A DNA stretch of 64,000 bases from the NCBI GenBank assembly GCA_009767595.1, contig VSDK01007202.1, forward strand, positions 613,015 through 677,014, in the 5' to 3' direction. This DNA is from Symbiodinium kawagutii (Eukaryota > Sar > Dinophyceae > Suessiales > Symbiodiniaceae). Position numbers and translations under genes: made by a program. The notes under the pieces were generated by a model that did not search any database, had not been told where the DNA came from, and saw nothing but the letters and a program-made list of their open reading frames with translations. Below, piece by piece: positions 63,680-64,000 of the stretch (positions are counted from its first letter, which is position 1; each line of letters opens with the position of its first letter).

Positions 63680-64000
63680 TCCTAGTAACTAGTACCACCA
63701 TTGGGCTTGGAGTTGTTTGGTTGCTGAAGTCTCCCGTTGCAGCTGTCAGGTCAGCCGTGTGCAGCTATCCCTCGCTGACCTTACCATGAGCTGCGACGAT
63801 GATGACGGTTCACTTCAGGATTAGCATCGAAATGCATCCAAGATCTTTGATTTCACATGGCTATGTCAATGTGTTTGTATCAATGTTGGTAGCCTCGAAA
63901 TTGAATTATCTCCCTGTTTGGATGTGCAGCTAGGGTTATAACCATAGATATCAGCCCTATAAGGTAGTTTATAACCCCTAGAAACCATGGTAAGTGACTA
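63680..64000. other. Window end without supported gene
   Basis: A short island at 63735-63790 (VRSAVCSYPSLTLP after GTTGCAG) is the only hint of coding; the rest shows nothing clear. Confidence 0.35.

Noticed and set aside
1..64000. Dinoflagellate spliced-leader sequence or its relics as a mark of retroposed genes
   Set aside because: I looked for the TTTGGCTCAAG core and did not see a convincing copy; a computed search is needed to be certain.

Overview
The window reads as nuclear DNA of a protist with a large, repeat-rich, intron-rich genome. A dinoflagellate of the Symbiodiniaceae/Suessiales type is the best guess. This rests on very short GC-rich exon-like islands (20-180 nt) in AT-rich DNA, acceptors of the form AG|G, tandem duplication of exon-intron blocks, a CCCTAAA-type interstitial telomere patch (also found in plants and green algae), and no bacterial operons or long ORFs. 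No rRNA, tRNA, CRISPR or complete recognisable gene was seen. The taxon is inference.

Layout. (1) 1-9.56 kb: tandem array 1, about 3 kb units (two near-identical, a third diverged, a fourth truncated). Each carries exon-like islands at equivalent places; the best is a 78-nt island whose differences between copies fall mainly at third codon positions. (2) 9.56-19.3 kb: tandem array 2, four units of 2.4-3.2 kb with exon-like islands encoding Ala/Glu/Gln-rich, probably helical peptides. (3) 19-41 kb: scattered plus-strand exon candidates, two stretches open apart from in-frame TGA, and a frameshifted minus-strand coding relic. (4) 41.8-47.4 kb: an exon series ending in a stop, interrupted by a 298-bp tandem array and a 40-bp minisatellite. 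(5) 47.9-54.9 kb: the best gene model, five plus-strand exons whose phases agree, ending in an acidic C-terminus. (6) 55-64 kb: further isolated exon candidates.

Over this lie two families of small inverted-repeat elements. Family M1 (about 95 bp, 10 fuller copies plus fragments, all found in the plus orientation) starts GTTGGTGG, ends CCACCAACCAG and carries a conserved TTGACTAAT motif. It therefore has the outline of an intron and may be an introner-like element. Two M1 insertions can be dated against empty sister copies in array 2. Family M2 (about 100 bp) has GTTTCTCAAAAT / ATTTTGAGAAAC ends. Two larger single elements were also found.

Nearly all coding calls were made by eye from open frame, splice-like ends, base composition and comparison of repeat copies, so single exons are provisional. 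The exons may belong to one or a few very long plus-strand genes; no function could be assigned with confidence.
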